A stretch of 64,000 nucleotides of DNA from Pontibacter beigongshangensis (GCF_014332515.1 NZ_VFSD01000002.1:1-64000), one strand, 5' to 3'. Positions 18,788 to 27,568 are shown, numbered from the stretch's first letter. Notes: generated from the sequence alone by a model not told the origin. Numbers and translations are program-made.

Positions 18788-19459
18788 TTATTTGCTGGCA
18801 GTAACATCCAGCGACACCGTAAATTCATCGGAGATAGCCTTGTCGCCGAGGTTATCGAAGAAGCTGTTAGAGCCGTAGCGCACATCGTATTGGGCACGGT
18901 CTACTTTCACGTCGGCTTTTGCCTTGGCCACCCCATTGTCAACCGAAATGGTAGCAGGGAAAGAAACCTGGTTTGTTTTCTCTTTTATAGTCAGGTCGCC
19001 TTCTACGTTGTAGTTGGGCTGTCCGGCAGTTGCATTGGCAATCGGTGAAATGTTTCTGATCTCAAAAGTAGCTGTAGGATAAGTCTCTACGCCAAAGAAG
19101 TCATCTGACTTCAGGTGGCCCACCAGTTTGCCATTATCTTCGGCAGCCGTAATATCCGTGTTTTTGATGGAGGCCATGTCGATCACAAACTTTCCGCCTG
19201 TTACCTGGTTATCGGCTACGTTCAGTTCGCCATCTTTGATATCTATAGTGCCAAAATGCTCTCCGGCCACTTTAGTTCCGTGCCACTTGGCCTCGCTCTC
19301 CTCGGCAACTACCTTATAGGTTTCGCCTTCAGCGGTAGCAGCTGCCAGTTCGGTGGTGGTTCCCTGCGTTTCGGTGGTAGCTGTGGTGCTGGAAGTGTCG
19401 TTACAGGCGGTAAGTGCCAGTACGGCAGCAAAAGAGGCTAAAATTGCGGTTTTCTTCAT
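18788..19459 (-). CDS. YceI-like protein B (lipoprotein)
   Basis: 223 residues. The first twelve residues, MKKTAILASFAA, are identical to paralogue A, but here the signal ends in a lipobox (LALTAC, Cys19), so this copy should be lipid-anchored whereas A is soluble. The YceI domain follows a Thr/Ser-rich linker: YKVVAEESEAKWHGTK, HLKSDDFFGVETYPTATFEI and QYDVRYGSNSFFDNLGDKAI. It lies 37 bases behind MarR-like gene A and is probably co-transcribed with it. A strong terminator ends the unit. Confidence 0.93.
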   Translation of the reverse strand: MKKTAILASFAAVLALTACNDTSSTTATTETQGTTTELAAATAEGETYKVVAEESEAKWHGTKVAGEHFGTIDIKDGELNVADNQVTGGKFVIDMASIKNTDITAAEDNGKLVGHLKSDDFFGVETYPTATFEIRNISPIANATAGQPNYNVEGDLTIKEKTNQVSFPATISVDNGVAKAKADVKVDRAQYDVRYGSNSFFDNLGDKAISDEFTVSLDVTASK

Positions 19460-19496
19460 TGTTAAAATTTAATTGTTGGTTAATGTTTAATGTTTA

Positions 19497-19952
19497 TTAT
19501 GATCTTATTTTATCTAAAATTCGGTTCAGTTCGCGGGCTTCCGTCTCGGTCAAGTTGGCGATGCCAGTTCCTTTGCCACCTTCGCACCCGTCCATGGCCT
19601 TCAAAAGTTTCAGGGCCTTCTCCGTTATCAGCACATCAACCGTCCGGCGGTCTTCAGAGCATTGCTTCCTGGTAACCAGTTTCTTCGCCTCCAGCCTGTC
19701 TACGATCCGGGAGGCGTTGGATGTCTTGTCCATCATCCGCTCTATCAGCAAAGTGATGGTGGCAGGCTTAGGGTGCTGACCGCGCAGGATGCGCAGAATA
19801 TTGAACTGAGGCAGTGTAAGTCCGTATGGCTTAAACAAAGCTGCCTGCTTCACCTGTAGCCGCGAAGAAGTAAATACCAGGTTTATGTAGGCCTTCTGAT
19901 ATTCGTCAATAAACTGCTCTTGTTTTATCTCGTCCTCTATTCTCACAATCAC
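19497..19952 (-). CDS. MarR family transcriptional regulator A
   Basis: 151 residues if GTG at 19952 is used; alignment with paralogue B favours GTG at 19946 (RIEDEIKQ). Winged helix in the middle: LTLPQFNILRILRGQHPKPATITLLIERM (recognition region) and ASRIVDRLEAKKLVTRKQ, then the wing CSEDRRTVDVLIT. MarR proteins are usually dimeric repressors released by small ligands or oxidation. C70s-type sensing cannot be judged from sequence. It heads a two-gene unit with yceI-like B and lies just behind a palindrome that also precedes yceI-like A, so autoregulation is likely. Confidence 0.92.
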   Translation of the reverse strand: MIVRIEDEIKQEQFIDEYQKAYINLVFTSSRLQVKQAALFKPYGLTLPQFNILRILRGQHPKPATITLLIERMMDKTSNASRIVDRLEAKKLVTRKQCSEDRRTVDVLITEKALKLLKAMDGCEGGKGTGIANLTETEARELNRILDKIRS

Positions 19953-19970
19953 CTATTTTCAAATGGCGTC

Positions 19971-20000
19971 ACAAATATATGTATATACATTTAATGTACA
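19971..20000. promoter_or_regulatory. Operator-like site upstream of MarR A
   Basis: 29 of 30 bases match the palindrome before yceI-like A; here the right arm is partly degraded after ATGTACA. It lies 19 bases before the first possible start, in promoter range. Confidence 0.75.
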
Positions 20001-20118
20001 AACAAATAACTACAATAGTTTCAAAATGAGAAAAGTAAGGCTGGGAATGGCGAGAAATTATAATGCAAGGTAAGGTTATTGCTGCTCCCGGCAGGCAAAT
20101 TCACCAGAGCCTGGGCAT

Positions 20119-20157
20119 AAAAAGCCCGTTCTGCACCTGGCTCAGGCACAGAACGGC
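20119..20157 (-). terminator. Terminator after yceI-like gene C
   Basis: On the minus strand, CCGTTCTG and CAGAACGG pair around a loop that contains extra CCTG/CAGG pairing, followed by GC and five T's. Confidence 0.85.
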
Positions 20158-20179
20158 GTTTGCGGTAATTACCCGAGGT

Positions 20180-20836
20180 TTAGATAGCCGCTTTCTGGGC
20201 GACCACATCCAGCGAGACAATGAACTCATCGTTAATTGCCTTGTTGCCCAGGTCCTCAAAAAAGTTGCTGGAGCGGTACTTAATATCAAATTTGGTTCGG
20301 TCTATCACTACATCGGCTTTGGTTGTAACCACCCCTTCTCTCACAGCAATTATGGCCGGAAACGTGATGGCGTTCGTTATACCTTTTATAGTCATGTTGC
20401 CAGTTACGTTATAGTTGAGTTGGCCGGCTACCGCATTCGCCAGCGGTTTTACACTGGTAATTTTAAAGGTGGCAGTCGGGTATTTGGGTACATCAAAAAA
20501 GTCGTCGTTGAGCAGGTGCGCTCCTACCTTGGCATTGTCGGTGCACACCAGGCTGGTCATGTCGATAACAAAAGTGCCGGCTGTTACTTTGCTTTTATCG
20601 GCAGTAAGCTCGCCACTTTTTAGCCGAAGTGTACCGTAATGCTCTCCCACTACCTTTGCGGCTTTCCACTTCAATTCACTTTTATCCAGTATAACCTGGT
20701 AGGTTTTGCCTTTGGCCGGGGGTACCACTTCCGTTGTATCAGCAGCTGCCATATTGCCCGTTTCGGATGGCATGGTTTTAAAGGACGCGAAAATAGCTAT
20801 TGCAGCAACGGCAGCAAAAAGTGTGTTCTTTTTCAT
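20180..20836 (-). CDS. YceI-like protein C (exported)
   Basis: 218 residues; signal peptide MKKNTLFAAVAAIAIFASF, then a YceI domain from about residue 45 (YQVILDKSELKWKAAK, HLLNDDFFDVPKYPTATFKI, KFDIKYRSSNFFEDLGNKAI). It is the most divergent of the three paralogues in its signal and N-terminal part. It lies 28 bases behind MarR-like gene B in the same order (regulator, then YceI) as pair A/B, showing a duplicated cassette. Terminator follows. Confidence 0.93.
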   Translation of the reverse strand: MKKNTLFAAVAAIAIFASFKTMPSETGNMAAADTTEVVPPAKGKTYQVILDKSELKWKAAKVVGEHYGTLRLKSGELTADKSKVTAGTFVIDMTSLVCTDNAKVGAHLLNDDFFDVPKYPTATFKITSVKPLANAVAGQLNYNVTGNMTIKGITNAITFPAIIAVREGVVTTKADVVIDRTKFDIKYRSSNFFEDLGNKAINDEFIVSLDVVAQKAAI

Positions 20837-20864
20837 GGGAAAGGCTGTTGATGGTTCGTTAATA

Positions 20865-21314
20865 TCAGTCTCTGATTTTGTCGAGCAGGCGATTCAGTTC
20901 ACGGGCTTCGTCTTCGGAGAGGCTCCGGAAACCCGGTTTCCCACTTACCTCCAGGCCATCCATTTCTTTGAGCAGCGCAAGCCCTTTGTCGGTAATCAGC
21001 ACATCTACGGTGCGGCGGTCGTGTTCACACTGGCTGCGGGTCACCAGTTGTTTGGCTTCCAGCTTATCCACAATGCGCGAGGCATTGGAGGTCTTATCCA
21101 GCATCCGCTCTATCAGCAGGCTGACAGTAGCCGGCTTTGGGTGCTGCCCCCGGAGTATGCGCAAAATATTGTACTGAGGAAGCGTGAGCCCGTAGCCTTT
21201 AAACACGCTGCTTTGCGCCAGCTGTAACCACCCAGCAGTGTACACCAGGTTGATATAGGCTTTATGATACTCATCCTGAAAAGTGTGTTGCTTGATCTCT
21301 TCCTCTATCCTCAT
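20865..21314 (-). CDS. MarR family transcriptional regulator B
   Basis: 149 residues, starting with MRIEEEIKQ. It is a close paralogue of regulator A: the stretch LTLPQ(Y/F)NILRILRGQHPKPAT is nearly identical, as are LLIERM(L/M)DKTSNASRIVD and DRRTVDVLIT. The conserved recognition helix suggests related DNA sites, but its own upstream palindrome (21376-21397) differs from that of A. First gene of the regulator B - yceI C unit; divergence between the two cassettes is mainly in the N- and C-terminal helices that form the dimer and ligand pocket. Confidence 0.92.
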   Translation of the reverse strand: MRIEEEIKQHTFQDEYHKAYINLVYTAGWLQLAQSSVFKGYGLTLPQYNILRILRGQHPKPATVSLLIERMLDKTSNASRIVDKLEAKQLVTRSQCEHDRRTVDVLITDKGLALLKEMDGLEVSGKPGFRSLSEDEARELNRLLDKIRD

Positions 21315-21375
21315 ACCAGATTAACTTGTTGGGGGCGAAATTTTGATGGCAGCCATCTCACTCTTGCCCCACCTC

Positions 21376-21397
21376 TAATATATAAAAATCTATATTA
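21376..21397. promoter_or_regulatory. Inverted repeat upstream of MarR B
   Basis: TAATATA / TATATTA separated by 8 bases, 61 bases before the start. AT-rich and symmetric as MarR operators often are, but unlike the site shared by the A cassette. Confidence 0.5.
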
Positions 21398-21529
21398 CTG
21401 CAAATAACTGAAAACGAATGTAATATTGCAGCAGCCTGCCTCTATTAAATTTCCATGGTCTGGCATGCACCTGATGCAACTGGTCGTAAATTCAGCCCCG
21501 GCCTGTTTGCGCCTCTGTACCAGCCCTTC

Positions 21530-22519
21530 TTACTTTAGATACAACAGCCCGTCTTTCTCGTTTATAAGCCCAAAGGGCTCCTCCTCCAGAATCAGGTAGC
21601 CGTCCAGGTCGGCAAAATCGAAGGAGCCACTCATTTGCATGGCCGACCAAATGCCGAGCGTGGTTTCTACCATACAGCCGATCATGGTCATCAGACCGTG
21701 CCGGCGGGCCTCCTTCAGCAGCCGCACCGCATTCAGGTAGCCGCCAGCCTTCATCAGCTTAATGTTAATGCCATGAAACTGGCTCCTGATCAGCTCCATC
21801 TCCACCTGGTCTGTTACGGACTCATCTGCCACAATCGGCAGCGGGCTTCGGTCTTTTATGTGCGCATAGGCCGCCACATGCGAGGCCGGCATGGGCTGTT
21901 CCACGAACAGCACACGGCGGGTATCCAGCTGCTCCAGAAAAAGCATCAACCCATCGGGATCGTGCCAGCCTTCGTTGGCGTCTATCACCAGGGGGCGCTC
22001 CACCACGCGCAGCACCTCCTGCACCAGGTCGAGGCCTTGCTCCCGGTTCACTTTCAGCTTAAGGCTCTGGAAACGGTGCAGCTGGTTCTTCTGCACGAAC
22101 TCCGCTACCTCGCCCACCTCCATAATAGGCAGCGAAAAGCAGGTAGCCTGCCGGTGCGGCGCCTCCTGCCCCAGCAGCACATGTACGGCAATGCCTTTGT
22201 GCTGACAGAAATAGTGCAGGTACGCCGACTCCACGGCAAAGCGCAGCGAGTTAACCGGCGTATGCTCGGTAAGCAGCTCCAGCAGCTCCTCCATAGACCG
22301 CACCTTGCTCAGCCCTGCCATGAGCAGCACCTGGTACTGCTTGAGCAGCAGTTCCGGTGTTTCGCCATACCGGATATTAGGCGCCGCCTCTCCAAAGCCG
22401 CTGAAAGTGCCGTCAGACACCTGCACCAGGAAATTGGTTTTCTCGTTACTGGCATTTCGGGATATCTTCCAGGTATACTTCAGTTTGAGGTGAAGGGCTT
22501 CGATGCGCCAGTTTAGCAT
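21530..22519 (-). CDS. Dipeptide epimerase (L-Ala-D/L-Glu type), enolase superfamily
   Basis: 329 residues. Muconate-lactonizing subgroup of the enolase superfamily: catalytic K-x-K in SLKLKVN, metal ligands in VIDANEGW (Asp), LFVEQPM (Glu) and IVADESV (Asp), and the second catalytic Lys in GINIKLMKAGG. Dipeptide epimerases of this group recycle murein tripeptide-derived L-Ala-D-Glu. No murein-recycling neighbour is present, so the exact dipeptide is open. Cytoplasmic, single gene. Confidence 0.9.
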   Translation of the reverse strand: MLNWRIEALHLKLKYTWKISRNASNEKTNFLVQVSDGTFSGFGEAAPNIRYGETPELLLKQYQVLLMAGLSKVRSMEELLELLTEHTPVNSLRFAVESAYLHYFCQHKGIAVHVLLGQEAPHRQATCFSLPIMEVGEVAEFVQKNQLHRFQSLKLKVNREQGLDLVQEVLRVVERPLVIDANEGWHDPDGLMLFLEQLDTRRVLFVEQPMPASHVAAYAHIKDRSPLPIVADESVTDQVEMELIRSQFHGINIKLMKAGGYLNAVRLLKEARRHGLMTMIGCMVETTLGIWSAMQMSGSFDFADLDGYLILEEEPFGLINEKDGLLYLK

Positions 22520-22660
22520 AAGTGTGAGCTATTATAAGCAGTTCAGGTGCTCAAGTTGCGTTAAAATAATTTAATTACCTATAGGTTCTCCCTGCCTTAC
22601 AGGCTGGTTTTCAGATGAAATTGTTTGTAGCAGGCAGTGCTGCTGTTGCGGCTTACCCCC

Positions 22661-23737
22661 TTACTGCTTCACGATTTTAGCCTGGTACGTAGTGTGGCCA
22701 GCTACCATCTTCACGATAAAGACACCGGCAGGCAAATCAGCAACTCCAGCCCTTAGCGATTGCTGCACCGCCTCCTGGCTTCCTGCCACACCAAGCAGCT
22801 GCTTTCCGTTTACAGACCAAACCGACAGCATTACCTTATCCAGCGCGGCCACCTGCGCCGGCAGCTCTATCGTAAGCGGTTGTTCCTTTAGGGGGTTAGG
22901 ATAAACCCGGAAGCTTTGCTTTGCAGCAGTGCCGGGGCTACTGGTTGCAACTGCTGCTGGGGTAACGGAGGCCCAGGTGGTGCCTACTCTTATCTCATCC
23001 AAGTAGGCTTTCGGGGAGTTGGTGCTGTTGCGGAGGCTTATAAGTGTGACTGAGGCTGGCCTGGTGGTGCCGCTGCTGTTGCTTACACCTTCTTCCGACT
23101 CCTCGCCTCCTAACTCCAGAGGGCTTACCCATAATGTGGCCACGGCATTGCCCGCAGCACGCATATCGTACTTCACCACCACCAGGTACGTTGTTTCATA
23201 AGCCAGGTCCAGCGGAAACTCCGTCTGGCTTGTGCTTCCGCCCGGAGCATTTTGTATGGCCAGCCTGAAGTTGTTCCTGGAGTTTACGCCTTTAATTCCG
23301 AGGCGCGCCAGGTGGGTGGTGGCGCTGCTGCCCAGGTGCAAAAAATAATCGAAGGCGGCGGTGCTGAGCTGCGTCCGGTCCAGCACCTGCAGCAAAGCTG
23401 AGTAATAGATAACGGAGGTGCCTGCCGGGAAAGCCAAGGGTGCGCTCACATCACGTGGCACATTGGCATTATCGCCGGGGAGCAGCACCTTATTACCTGC
23501 AGGGGCCTGCAGGCCAGTATAACTCAGACTACCTTCTACTATCGGAATAACGCCTGCCTTGGTATTGCTGTGGCTCGTCCAGCCATTATTGGTGGTGCCT
23601 GCAGCTTCAGTAGCACCGCCTATGTCTCCTGCTCCTTCAAACGGGTCGTAAAAAACCTGGGCGCTTGCCTGCCCGGTCATTAACATGAAACAATAAACAA
23701 GTAAGGTAGAAGTTAACTTTTGCCAGCACTGCTCCAT
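22661..23737 (-). CDS. Secreted protein with T9SS type A sorting domain
   Basis: 358 residues. An N-terminal signal peptide (hydrophobic residues about 10-26, ending ASAQ) is followed by a beta-rich region of roughly 240 residues with no enzyme motif that I recognise, then the C-terminal domain of T9SS cargo: FRVYPNPLKEQPLTIEL, VWSVNGKQLL, LPAGVFIVKMV and a final KIVKQ. The protein should cross the outer membrane through the type IX system and be cleaved or anchored. PorD-like protein at 42342-43247 is a T9SS component in the same window. Confidence 0.9.
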   Translation of the reverse strand: MEQCWQKLTSTLLVYCFMLMTGQASAQVFYDPFEGAGDIGGATEAAGTTNNGWTSHSNTKAGVIPIVEGSLSYTGLQAPAGNKVLLPGDNANVPRDVSAPLAFPAGTSVIYYSALLQVLDRTQLSTAAFDYFLHLGSSATTHLARLGIKGVNSRNNFRLAIQNAPGGSTSQTEFPLDLAYETTYLVVVKYDMRAAGNAVATLWVSPLELGGEESEEGVSNSSGTTRPASVTLISLRNSTNSPKAYLDEIRVGTTWASVTPAAVATSSPGTAAKQSFRVYPNPLKEQPLTIELPAQVAALDKVMLSVWSVNGKQLLGVAGSQEAVQQSLRAGVADLPAGVFIVKMVAGHTTYQAKIVKQ

Positions 23738-23840
23738 GTTTTTTGCTTTTGAAGGTTTTCAGTTCATTTCAGTAAGTTTTGCAGCACTTGTGGCTGCTTG
23801 TAGTTTTTTTGAGAATAGCCCCTCTGTTCAACTCGAACTA

Positions 23841-24215
23841 TTGGAGTACATAACATATGTTGGGGGATGCATATTCTGATACATCTTGGTTCCACCTGTC
23901 TTAGCCGGTGCTTGACCCAGTGCCCTTATACTATCTTGTTGCATAGTGGAAGTCTTAGCGCTCACGGCTGGGGAAGGGGCCCTCTATAAGCGGGGCCTCG
24001 TCCCTGGCCATCGGCGCTGTGTTCGCTCCTGCCAGGGGTGCAGGTGCCCCTTTTAGACTCGCTCCCGCTCAGGCTGCCTGCGGCACCGGACCTCTCAAAT
24101 AGAGGGGCCCTTCCCCCGGTGCCTCAAGCCAGGGACTGGGATCTGTGAGGTAGCCAGAGCATTTTTATAATTAGCAATAGCTATATAGATACCCCAAAAT
24201 ATGTTATGCATCCAA
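23841..24215 (-). repeat. TIR element with GC-rich interior, copy 2 (375 bp)
   Basis: Ends TTGGAGTACATAACATATG and, inverted, TTGGATGCATAACATATT. The interior has long GC-rich arms: GGGGAAGGGGCCCTCTAT near 23969 pairs with ATAGAGGGGCCCTTCCCCC near 24098. It is homologous, in reverse, to 14780-15076 and about 80 bp longer. It occupies most of the 551-base spacer and contains no recognisable coding sequence. Confidence 0.7.
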
Positions 24216-24242
24216 GTTATTAACACATTGGCCCATTAAACA

Positions 24243-24287
24243 AATTATTCCAATCAAAAAGCCCCTCCGGAGGATATTCCTGCTGCT
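24243..24287 (-). repeat. CTCCGGAG intergenic repeat, copy 6
   Basis: On the minus strand, directly after the next gene's stop: GAGCAGCAG, CCTCCGGAGGGGC, five T's, GATTGGAATAATT. It is well placed to act as that gene's terminator. Confidence 0.9.
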
Positions 24288-24288
24288 C

Positions 24289-25446
24289 TTATATCTTCTC
24301 CAGCGCCTGCTCTATGTCCCGGATCAGGTATTCAGCATCTTCCAGGCCAATGTAGAAGCGCACCAGGTTAAAGGGCAATTTGGGCTTTAGCTTACCTGGC
24401 GCATAAGAGGCCGCCAACGGGAAAATGAGCGACTCATGGCCTCCCCACGAAGCAGCCATCAGGAAATGCTGCAGGCTGTTGCAGAAGAGCTCCACTTTAC
24501 CGATATCATCTGTTTTGAGCAGAATCGAGAACTGCCCGGTGTTATTGCGGAGCTGTTTTTTTGCCAGTTCGTACTGCGGGTGCGAAGGCAGGAAAGGGAA
24601 CAGCACCTGCTCCACCTTTGGCTGCCCTTCCAGCCAGGCCACCACCTGCCGGGTTGTTTCGGCTACACGGGCCATGCGCACAGGCAGGGTGCGCAGCCCC
24701 CGCAGGAGCAGCCAGGCATCGTGCGGCGAGAGCACGGCCCCAAGGGGCATAAACTCCGACACAAAAATCTTGTTCACTACCTCTCTGCGGCCACACACTA
24801 TGCCACCCATGGTGTCGGAGTGGCCGCCAATGTACTTGGTAGCCGAATGCACCACTATATCAACTCCCATCGCAATCGGGTTCTGGTTAATGGGGCTGGC
24901 AAAGCTGTTGTCTATAATGGTTACCAGGCCGTGCTCCTTGGCTATAGCCACCACCGCCTCAATATCCTGAAGCTCGAAGGTGTAGGAATTGGGGCTCTCC
25001 AAGTACAGTATTTTGGTGTTGGGCCTAATGGCATTGCGGTAGTTGGCGGCAGCAGTGCCATCGACCATGGTTACGTCTACTCCAAAGCGCGGCAGAAACT
25101 TCTGCATCAGCGCATTGGTCCAGGAGTAGGGTTTCTGCACACTCACCACATGGTCCCCAGCCCCGAGCTGCGAAAGCACTGCTGCCGATACTGCTGCCAT
25201 GCCGCTCCCAAAAGCAATGGCATGCTCGGCTCCCTCCAGCGCAGCTATTTTCATTTCGAGCATGGTCACGGTAGGGTTATTACCCCGTGTATAGAGCGTT
25301 GCCTCCGGCTCCTGCAGCATCTTTTGCCGCAGGTCCTCTACCGTGCGGCTGGCAAAGTTGCTGGTCTGTATGATAGGCGGCGCCACAGCATTAAAATAGT
25401 GCTCCCGCTCCTCCCCCAATTCATTAATGATGTACGAAATATCCAT
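24289..25446 (-). CDS. Trans-sulfuration PLP enzyme (cystathionine gamma-synthase/lyase family)
   Basis: 385 residues, fold-type I PLP enzyme of Met/Cys metabolism. PLP-binding lysine K204 lies in VVHSATKYIGGHSD; other marks are YTRGNNPTV (residues 52-60), AFGSGMAAVSA, and IIDNSFASPINQNP. The family includes cystathionine gamma-synthase, beta- and gamma-lyases and methionine gamma-lyase, which sequence alone does not separate. It is divergent from the 342-aa gene and followed at once by a CTCCGGAG hairpin. Confidence 0.9.
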   Translation of the reverse strand: MDISYIINELGEEREHYFNAVAPPIIQTSNFASRTVEDLRQKMLQEPEATLYTRGNNPTVTMLEMKIAALEGAEHAIAFGSGMAAVSAAVLSQLGAGDHVVSVQKPYSWTNALMQKFLPRFGVDVTMVDGTAAANYRNAIRPNTKILYLESPNSYTFELQDIEAVVAIAKEHGLVTIIDNSFASPINQNPIAMGVDIVVHSATKYIGGHSDTMGGIVCGRREVVNKIFVSEFMPLGAVLSPHDAWLLLRGLRTLPVRMARVAETTRQVVAWLEGQPKVEQVLFPFLPSHPQYELAKKQLRNNTGQFSILLKTDDIGKVELFCNSLQHFLMAASWGGHESLIFPLAASYAPGKLKPKLPFNLVRFYIGLEDAEYLIRDIEQALEKI

Positions 25447-25687
25447 GCCTTATCTTGAAAAGTGCCATATCCTCCTACATACTTTCCTAGTCGGTTGCAG
25501 GTTTTGCGGATCGTGATATTCTTATGAAATCCTACCTGATAAAAAAGCAGAACAACTTACTTATAATACTAAAAATATTAGCAAAATGAGTGATAAACAG
25601 GTTGATTAACAGGTTTTTATTTGTATATTACTGCTAATTTTATTAGTTTTATTGCAACTAACGCACACTCTTTTTTGTTTTAATTTT

Positions 25688-26716
25688 ATGAAAGAGACAG
25701 AAGAAAACAACATCATTTCCTTATTTCCGGAAGAGCAGAAACAGCTGGATAAGGAGTGGCAGAAATCTATTCCGGCGCAGGTGTTTCTCAACTACTTCTT
25801 CGCCATAAACTACCACATAAAGAATTTTGATGCCGGAGGGCTTGAGCAGCTTCCCTTTTTCAGGGAAGTGCCTGCTCCGCTTGCCGAACAGGATATAGAA
25901 GCGATTAAACACCTGCTCCTGAAGAGCTGGAACACGGAGTATGCCCTGCGGGCCACCGCTGAGCTAGGAGACGAAGCCTATATCAGAAACGCCCTGCACT
26001 GGACCTTTCCGCAGGCTTACTATGCTGTGTTTGCCGGCTTGCAGGCCTTTCTGTATACCCGTCAGGTAAAGTCGGGCAACGAAGGGCTCGTAATGCGCGA
26101 GGCGGGACGGCTGGTCGTAAAAAATGCTTACCCGAGGGCCATCGGCTTTTATGCGGCCGGCCATTACAACGACTTCAGCGTACGCAGGCTGCCGCTCGCG
26201 CACTACAAGCCGGGCCTGCACATGGCTGGCAGGGAGCTGGAAGCGCAGGCGCAGATAGGGCAGTTTTTGCGCACCACCCGCCGCATAAAAGCCAAAGTGG
26301 TGAGGCAGCAGGTACAGGCAAGCCCGGCCATGGCCATCAGGAGCAGCCGGACAGGCGAGGTTCTGCAGAAATTTGGCCCACAGCACTGGCAGCAGCTCAC
26401 CTGGCGCATGGGCTACACCACTATTTTTGACCTGCTGTCGCGGTTGCGGATATCTTCTTCGCACCGGGAGATTGAGCGGTTCGTACAGTCGGGTATCGAT
26501 TTTAAGCTGTTCCATGAGTCGCTGCTGGAAATTGTGAGTTACCTGAACGGTATTCATGAGTGCTATGTGGCGCAGGCAATGGGGCTGCAGCAGTATGAGG
26601 CCTTTGTGGCGCAGCTTCCGCTCTACCTGCAACACTCTTTTGTGACTGCCAGGCTTCAGGAAAAGGTACGGCCGCTTTTGCAGAACAGCAGCGCCGGCCT
26701 GAACATAGCAGCATAA
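25688..26716 (+). CDS. Hypothetical protein (342 aa)
   Basis: Not recognised. The ATG at 25688 (KETEENN) is chosen; an in-frame upstream extension would add twelve unlikely residues. Soluble, no signal, largely helical by composition. A middle region (YALRATAELGDEAYIRNALHWTFPQ, broken by turns) recalls alpha-helical HEPN-like folds, but no catalytic RxxxxH motif is visible. The C-terminal half is helical and basic (RTTRRIKAKVVRQQ). A clean terminator follows. Function unknown. Confidence 0.7.
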   Translation: MKETEENNIISLFPEEQKQLDKEWQKSIPAQVFLNYFFAINYHIKNFDAGGLEQLPFFREVPAPLAEQDIEAIKHLLLKSWNTEYALRATAELGDEAYIRNALHWTFPQAYYAVFAGLQAFLYTRQVKSGNEGLVMREAGRLVVKNAYPRAIGFYAAGHYNDFSVRRLPLAHYKPGLHMAGRELEAQAQIGQFLRTTRRIKAKVVRQQVQASPAMAIRSSRTGEVLQKFGPQHWQQLTWRMGYTTIFDLLSRLRISSSHREIERFVQSGIDFKLFHESLLEIVSYLNGIHECYVAQAMGLQQYEAFVAQLPLYLQHSFVTARLQEKVRPLLQNSSAGLNIAA

Positions 26717-26738
26717 AATTTGCGAAGGCTTTCTTATT

Positions 26739-26771
26739 GCCCTTGCTGGTTTTGCCGGCAAGGGCTTTTTT
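26739..26771 (+). terminator. Terminator after 342-aa protein gene
   Basis: Perfect 8-base stem GCCCTTGC / GCAAGGGC with an 11-base loop, then six T's. Confidence 0.9.
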
Positions 26772-26862
26772 AGGCTATGTAAAGCATTAGCCTGAGGAGC
26801 GGGTTTATTACGGGTACTCTATACCTGACTAAGGATTCCTCACTTCTCAATTGTAAAATCCA

Positions 26863-26908
26863 AATATTTTGAATGAAACAGCCCCTCCAGAGGCGCATTA
26901 TGCTGCTC
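26863..26908 (-). repeat. CTCCGGAG intergenic repeat, copy 7 (variant)
   Basis: Minus-strand reading: GAGCAGC, CCTCTGGAGGGGC, TGTTTCATTCAAAATATT. One palindrome base and the end motif differ from the consensus. The rest of the spacer 26772-27067 shows nothing recognisable. Confidence 0.75.
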
Positions 26909-27067
26909 AGAGCCGTTTGCCTCCTGTTTTACAGAAGAAATAAATGTTATGGCAACGAACAGGAAGGAAAAAGAAGAAGAAAACCTGGCTGGCCTAGTCT
27001 GAGAATTATTGATGCTGGAGCCTAAACATTGGCTACAACTGGTCACACTTGGGAGTTTGTAAAATTG

Positions 27068-27568
27068 TCAGGAAGGGGATGAAACAGCAAATTGGCCCAT
27101 AGGCACACCATTTACGGTAATTCTTTTCTCCATGGCTGCCAACCGTATACTGGCTTGTATATGGTGCGCCACCTCCGCAGACTGAATTGCACCTGTACGC
27201 ATGCTGAGCAGTTTCCCGTTTTTCATACAAAAAGCAACCCGATGGCGGGCAATCTGTACACTTGCCACCTCATCCCACCTTACGCATTGCTCACTCCCAA
27301 AAACAGAGAGCCGGTAGCGCATTTGTTCAGGGTTCATGGAGAAGTAGGCGTCGTTCAGCTTGATTTTATCTAATCCGGTACAGAGGCAGACACTACCGGC
27401 TATGATGAGAGCAGCCGCGGCCATAGTCCATTCAAACCTGACCTCCTCCCGTAGCCACACCTCATTAAAGAGGGCAAATGAGCCTCCGCCAATAAAAAAA
27501 AGTCCTAATTTGGTAAAGAACACCTTCGTACTGCGAAGCTGTTTGTGGGGATACAGGTTTATGTACAT
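27068..27568 (-). CDS. Small membrane protein with PH-like tail (paralogue 2)
   Basis: 166 residues. Two hydrophobic segments (about 18-38 and 48-66) are followed by a beta-rich cytoplasmic part with QMRYRLSVFGSEQCVRWDEVASVQ and FCMKNGKLLSMRTG, resembling bacterial PH-like domains. It aligns with the upstream gene in topology and in the order RYR, W-E/D-V, V-LKNG/D, so the two are probably an ancient duplication. It lies 23 bases downstream of that gene and is likely co-transcribed. Function unknown. Confidence 0.65.
   Translation of the reverse strand: MYINLYPHKQLRSTKVFFTKLGLFFIGGGSFALFNEVWLREEVRFEWTMAAAALIIAGSVCLCTGLDKIKLNDAYFSMNPEQMRYRLSVFGSEQCVRWDEVASVQIARHRVAFCMKNGKLLSMRTGAIQSAEVAHHIQASIRLAAMEKRITVNGVPMGQFAVSSPS

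Noticed and set aside
23841-24215. A known structured RNA gene (such as RNase P, tmRNA or 6S RNA)
   Set aside because: GC-rich and foldable, but terminal inverted repeats and a second copy point to a mobile element, and no signature of those RNAs was seen.
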